Source: DASQFD01 sp035633255 (lineage in GTDB: Bacteria; Actinomycetota; Actinomycetes; Actinomycetales; Dermatophilaceae). From it: 9,067 nt of DNA. The translations under genes and the position numbers were made by a program. Of this stretch, positions 6,474 through 9,067 are shown piece after piece. Location of the stretch: positions 1-9,067 of the forward strand of contig DASQFD010000084.1 in assembly GCA_035633255.1 (NCBI GenBank). Direction: 5' to 3'. How positions within the stretch are numbered: position 1 is the stretch's first letter; each line of letters starts with the position of its first letter. The notes below the pieces were generated by a model. The model was not told where the DNA came from and ran no database searches. It was given only the letters and a program-made list of their open reading frames with translations.

Positions 6474-7634
6474 ATGCCCGCCCGTGACGCCGTCATCGTC
6501 GATGCCGTCCGCACTCCCATCGGCCGGCGCAACGGCTCGCTCGCCGGCCAGCACGCGGTCCAGCTGGCCGCGCACGTGCTGCGCAGCCTGCAGGAGCGGA
6601 CCGGCCTGGACCCCGCGATCGTCGACGACGTCATCTGGGGCGTCGTCCAGCAGGTCGGGATGCAGGGGATCAACGCCGGCCGCAACGCCGTGCTGGACGC
6701 CGGCTGGCCCGACACGGTGCCGGCGACGACGATCGACCGCCAGTGCGGCTCCTCGCAGCAGGCGGTCCACTTCGCCGCGGCCGGGATCCTGTCGGGGCAG
6801 TACGACGTCGCGGTCGCCGGCGGCGTCGAGATCATGAGCGCCGTGCCGATGACGGCGTCGACGTCGAACCAGGACTTCGGCTTCCCCTACCCGCCGTCGC
6901 TGCTCGAGCGCTACGACGTCGACACCTTCAACCAGGGCATCGGCGCCGAGATGATGGCGCAGAAGTGGGGCCTCTCGCGCGAGGCGTGCGACGAGTTCGC
7001 GGCCCGCTCGCACGCCAAGCTCGCCGTCGCCACCGACGACGGGCGGCTGCAGGGCCAGCTCGCCCCGGTGCCGCTGCCCGACGGCGGCACCCTGTCGGCC
7101 GACGAGGGCCTGCGGCGCGGCACGTCCGTGGAGTCGCTGTCGGGCCTGAAGCCCGTCTTCGCCGAGGACGGCGTCCTGCACGCCGGCAACTCCTCGCAGA
7201 TCAGCGACGGCTCGGCCGCCCTGCTGCTCATGACCTCGGAGAGGGCCGCGGAGCTCGGCATGACGCCGATCGCCCGCTTCCACACCGGCGTGCTCGCCGG
7301 CGACGACCCGGTGATGATGCTCAGCGCACCGATCCCGGCCACCGCGAAGGTGCTCGAGCGCTCCGGCCTGACCCTCGACGAGATCGGGATCTACGAGGTG
7401 AACGAGGCGTTCGCGACGGTTCCCATGGCGTGGCTCGCCGAGACCGGGGCCGACCCCGAGCGCCTCAACCCCGGCGGCGGCGCCATCGCGATCGGCCACC
7501 CGCTCGGCGCCTCCGGCGCGCGGCTGATGACCCAGCTCGTGCACGGGATGAAGGACACCGGCACGCGCTACGGCCTGCAGACGATGTGCGAGGGCGGCGG
7601 GATGGCCAACGCGACCATCCTCGAGCTCCTCTGA
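6474..7634 (+). CDS. Acetyl-CoA C-acyltransferase (3-ketoacyl-CoA thiolase)
   Basis: This enzyme cleaves 3-ketoacyl-CoA with free CoA to give acetyl-CoA (or propionyl-CoA from 2-methyl substrates) and a shortened acyl-CoA, the last step of a beta-oxidation round. The 386 residues are full length for a thiolase. All catalytic positions are visible: nucleophilic Cys91 in DRQCGSSQQA, NEAF at 310-313, His342 in GHPLGASGAR, and acid/base Cys372 in MCEGGGMANA. AGGVEIMS (115-122) is also typical. The pattern resembles degradative (FadA or steroid-type) thiolases rather than the biosynthetic PhaA type, but substrate class cannot be fixed from motifs. GAGGAGG (6462-6468) lies 5 bases before the ATG. 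The racemase gene follows after 14 bases, so the two are probably one operon. This points to branched-chain, isoleucine or sterol side-chain oxidation. Confidence 0.93.
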   Translation: MPARDAVIVDAVRTPIGRRNGSLAGQHAVQLAAHVLRSLQERTGLDPAIVDDVIWGVVQQVGMQGINAGRNAVLDAGWPDTVPATTIDRQCGSSQQAVHFAAAGILSGQYDVAVAGGVEIMSAVPMTASTSNQDFGFPYPPSLLERYDVDTFNQGIGAEMMAQKWGLSREACDEFAARSHAKLAVATDDGRLQGQLAPVPLPDGGTLSADEGLRRGTSVESLSGLKPVFAEDGVLHAGNSSQISDGSAALLLMTSERAAELGMTPIARFHTGVLAGDDPVMMLSAPIPATAKVLERSGLTLDEIGIYEVNEAFATVPMAWLAETGADPERLNPGGGAIAIGHPLGASGARLMTQLVHGMKDTGTRYGLQTMCEGGGMANATILELL

Positions 7635-7648
7635 GCCCGGCACCGCGG

Positions 7649-8857
7649 GTGGAGGGCCCGGCCGGCCTCGGCCGCGCGGAGCCGCCACCCGAGCCCGCCG
7701 GTGGCCCGCTGGCCGGCACCCGGGTCGTGGAGTTCGCCGGCATCGGGCCGGCACCCTTCGCCTGCCTGCTGCTCGCCGAGCTGGGCGCCGACGTCGTGCG
7801 GGTCGACCGCCCGGCCGCCCCCGGGCTCGCCGGGCTGCCGCACGACGTGCTCGCCCGCAGCCGGCCGGCCGTCGCCGTCGACCTCAAGTCCGCGGCCGGC
7901 CTCGCCCTGGCCCGGGCCCTGGTCGACCGCGCCGACGTCCTCGTCGAGGGCCTGCGCCCCGGGGTCATGGAGCGGCTGGGCTTGGGTCCGGACCCGTGCC
8001 TGGCCACCAACCCGCGGCTGGTCTACGGCCGGATGACGGGGTGGGGCCAGGACGGACCGCTCGCCGAGCGCGCCGGGCACGACATCACGTATGCCGCGGT
8101 GTCCGGTGCGCTGCACGCCTGCGGCACCGCGGACAAGCCGATCCCGCCGGTGAACGTCCTCGCCGACTTCGGCGGGGGCAGCCTCTACCTCGTGGCCGGT
8201 GTGCTGGCGGCGCTTCTCGCCCGCGCGACCACGGGTCGCGGTCAGGTCGTGGACGCCGCGATGGTCGACGGGTCCGCCTCCCTGCTGACCATGGTGCACG
8301 GACTGGTCGGCGCCGGGCACTGGGCCGACCGCCGGCAGGTGAACCTCCTCGACGGGGGCGCGCCGTTCTACGACACCTACCGGTGCGCCGACGGGCGCTG
8401 GGTCGCCGTCGGGGCGCTCGAGCCGCAGTTCTACGCCGAGCTGCTCGACCGGCTCGGGGTCGCGCACGACGCCCCGCAGCTCGACGTGGCCGCCTGGCCC
8501 CGCCTGCGGGAGACCCTGACGGCGGCCTTCGCCGCGCGCACCCGTGACGAGTGGGCCGAGCACTTCGCCGGCTCCGACGCCTGCGTGGCGCCGGTGCTCT
8601 CGCTCACCGAGGCGCCCGACCACCCGCACCTGCGGGCGCGGGGCACCTTCACCGAGCTCGACGGCGTGGTGCAGCCGCGCGTGGCGCCCCGTTTCTCGGC
8701 CACGCCGGGGCGTGAACCGACCGCGGCCGCCCCGCCCGGCCCGGAGGGCGAGGCGCTGGTGCGCCGCTGGGGCCTGCCGGAGGACCTCGTCTCCGCCGCC
8801 GTGCTGCCGGGCGCGGCCCCCACCCACGCCACGCCGGGCGACCCGCCCCACGTGTGA
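7649..8857 (+). CDS. mcr: Alpha-methylacyl-CoA racemase (family III CoA-transferase fold)
   Basis: This enzyme interconverts (2R)- and (2S)-2-methylacyl-CoA esters, needed because acyl-CoA oxidation of methyl-branched chains is stereospecific. The 402-residue frame follows Mycobacterium tuberculosis MCR closely, as recalled: VVEFAGIGPAPFA (27-39), LGADVVRVDRP (45-55), GLRPGVMERLGLGP (101-114), RMTGWGQDGP (128-137), AGHDITY (142-148, His144 matching catalytic His126), NVLADFGGGS (169-178, Asp173 matching Asp156), GQVVDAAMVDGS and GALEPQFYA (255-263, Glu258 matching Glu241). These residues favour racemase over a formyl- or carnitine-CoA transferase. GTG at 7649 is the only plausible start in frame after the thiolase stop. 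It has no good ribosome site and adds about 16 proline-rich residues to the family N-terminus, so the start is uncertain; coupling to the thiolase, 14 bp upstream, may compensate. A probable insertion element begins soon after the stop. Confidence 0.92.
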   Translation: MEGPAGLGRAEPPPEPAGGPLAGTRVVEFAGIGPAPFACLLLAELGADVVRVDRPAAPGLAGLPHDVLARSRPAVAVDLKSAAGLALARALVDRADVLVEGLRPGVMERLGLGPDPCLATNPRLVYGRMTGWGQDGPLAERAGHDITYAAVSGALHACGTADKPIPPVNVLADFGGGSLYLVAGVLAALLARATTGRGQVVDAAMVDGSASLLTMVHGLVGAGHWADRRQVNLLDGGAPFYDTYRCADGRWVAVGALEPQFYAELLDRLGVAHDAPQLDVAAWPRLRETLTAAFAARTRDEWAEHFAGSDACVAPVLSLTEAPDHPHLRARGTFTELDGVVQPRVAPRFSATPGREPTAAAPPGPEGEALVRRWGLPEDLVSAAVLPGAAPTHATPGDPPHV

Positions 8858-8874
8858 GCCCCCGCTCCGCAACT

Positions 8875-8935
8875 TTGCTGCCAATAGGCAAGTTCGTCAC
8901 CGCCCGGTTTGGTGACGTTGCTGCCAATTGGCAAG
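8875..8935. repeat. Paired 18-bp direct repeats flanking an inverted repeat
   Basis: TTGCTGCCAATAGGCAAG (8875-8892) recurs at 8918-8935 with one change (A to T), 43 bases apart. The second copy contains the perfect 12-bp palindrome TGCCAATTGGCA (8922-8933); the first is the same with one central mismatch. Between them GTCACC (8896-8901) and GGTGAC (8911-8916) form a 6-bp stem with a 9-base loop. The layout suggests binding sites for a transposase or regulator at the end of the element. The central stem could alternatively end the racemase transcript. Confidence 0.8.
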
Positions 8936-8966
8936 GTGGGTTATCCATTTCACTGCCACCTGCGCG

Positions 8967-8972
8967 TAGAGT
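8967..8972 (+). promoter_or_regulatory. Possible -10 box for a leaderless transposase transcript
   Basis: TAGAGT (8967-8972) fits the actinobacterial TAnnnT -10 pattern and lies so that transcription would start at about 8979, the first base of the GTG start. No ribosome binding site precedes this GTG, which agrees with a leaderless message. No good -35 box is seen 16-19 bases upstream. Confidence 0.3.
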
Positions 8973-8978
8973 CATCGT

Positions 8979-9067
8979 GTGCCGTCGCGCGGTCTGCACT
9001 ATCCGGGTTCGTATGCGGAGCTGAGGGCGTGGTTCCCCGACGACGAAGCGTGTATGGACTACCTGGA
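8979..9067 (+). CDS. Probable IS1595-family transposase, N-terminal fragment
   Basis: Only 29 complete codons are present before the window ends. The translation starts PSRGLHYPGSYAELRAWF, followed by PDDEACMDYL. The pattern of an aromatic-rich start, a short helix, D-E-A-C and Y-L is what IS1595-family transposases show just before a zinc-ribbon (WPDGFVCPxCG-type) domain, from memory. The ribbon and DDE-type catalytic core would lie outside the window. GTG at 8979 is chosen from this similarity. An alternative GTG at 8977 is in another frame. Codon use differs from the neighbours: the tyrosine codon TAT occurs before CCG and GCG, and GAA and TGT appear, consistent with acquired DNA. If the identification is wrong, it is simply the start of an unrecognised gene. 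Confidence 0.65.
   Translation, partial: MPSRGLHYPGSYAELRAWFPDDEACMDYL

Larger units (their letters stand above)
8867..9067 (+). mobile_element. Left part of a probable IS1595-family insertion sequence, partial
   Basis: Just after the racemase gene the base composition falls clearly, with AT-rich words such as CAACTTTGC and GGTTATCCATTTCAC, and repeats appear at 8875-8935. The 5' end of a transposase-like gene follows at 8979. The exact left end and terminal inverted repeat cannot be set because the right end lies outside the window; 8867 is an approximate boundary. No target duplication can be tested here. Confidence 0.5.

Noticed and set aside
6743..7648. Racemase frame extended back into the thiolase gene
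   Set aside because: This part is read out of frame within the thiolase and lacks family homology; the racemase begins near 7649.
5928..7754. 608-codon - strand open frame across the repeats and thiolase
   Set aside because: Antisense to the thiolase and SDR genes. The repeated RYAGGA-like stretch in it only reflects the DNA tandem repeat.
1..9067. Defence system, phage or other novel multi-gene system
   Set aside because: Every sizeable gene matches a known metabolic, DUF or transposase family. No nuclease, helicase, toxin or phage motif is visible.

Overview
The window is GC-rich (roughly 70 percent or more), densely coded actinobacterial chromosome. The protein set supports this: an F420-dependent glucose-6-phosphate dehydrogenase, a Streptomyces-type valine dehydrogenase, a DUF3073 protein next to purM, and a mycobacterial-type alpha-methylacyl-CoA racemase. 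A member of the Micrococcales, perhaps Intrasporangiaceae, is my guess from overall feel only.

Layout. (1) 1-1095: 3' part of purM (purine synthesis), + strand, followed by a GC-rich hairpin. (2) 1260-1451: a small DUF3073 gene on the - strand, convergent with purM. (3) 1647-4239: a two-gene - strand unit, vdh (valine/leucine-type dehydrogenase) followed by an alpha/beta-hydrolase lipase whose GTG start overlaps the end of vdh. (4) 4240-4410: a divergent control region with a 14-bp palindrome. (5) 4411-6216: a two-gene + strand unit, fgd (F420-dependent glucose-6-phosphate dehydrogenase) and an HSD10-like short-chain dehydrogenase. (6) 6213-6336: five tandem copies of a 24-25 bp repeat starting at the stop codon of that gene, then a plausible promoter. 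(7) 6474-8857: a thiolase and an alpha-methylacyl-CoA racemase, 14 bp apart. (8) 8858-9067: a lower-GC stretch with an 18-bp direct repeat, leading into the 5' end of a probable IS1595-family transposase cut by the window edge.

How the genes may work together. vdh deaminates branched-chain amino acids. The HSD10-like dehydrogenase and the thiolase fit the last steps of isoleucine or 2-methyl-branched acyl-CoA oxidation. The racemase epimerises 2-methylacyl-CoAs so that beta-oxidation can proceed. fgd supplies reduced F420. This gives a plausible branched-chain or sterol-side-chain catabolic neighbourhood, though the acyl-CoA dehydrogenase, hydratase and keto-acid dehydrogenase are not in the window.

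I found no RNA gene, CRISPR array or defence system. The least expected signal is at the DNA-word level. GTATGCC/GGCATAC occurs ten times, while the synonymous GTACGCC/GGCGTAC was not seen. All five TAT tyrosine codons in the native genes lie inside this word.
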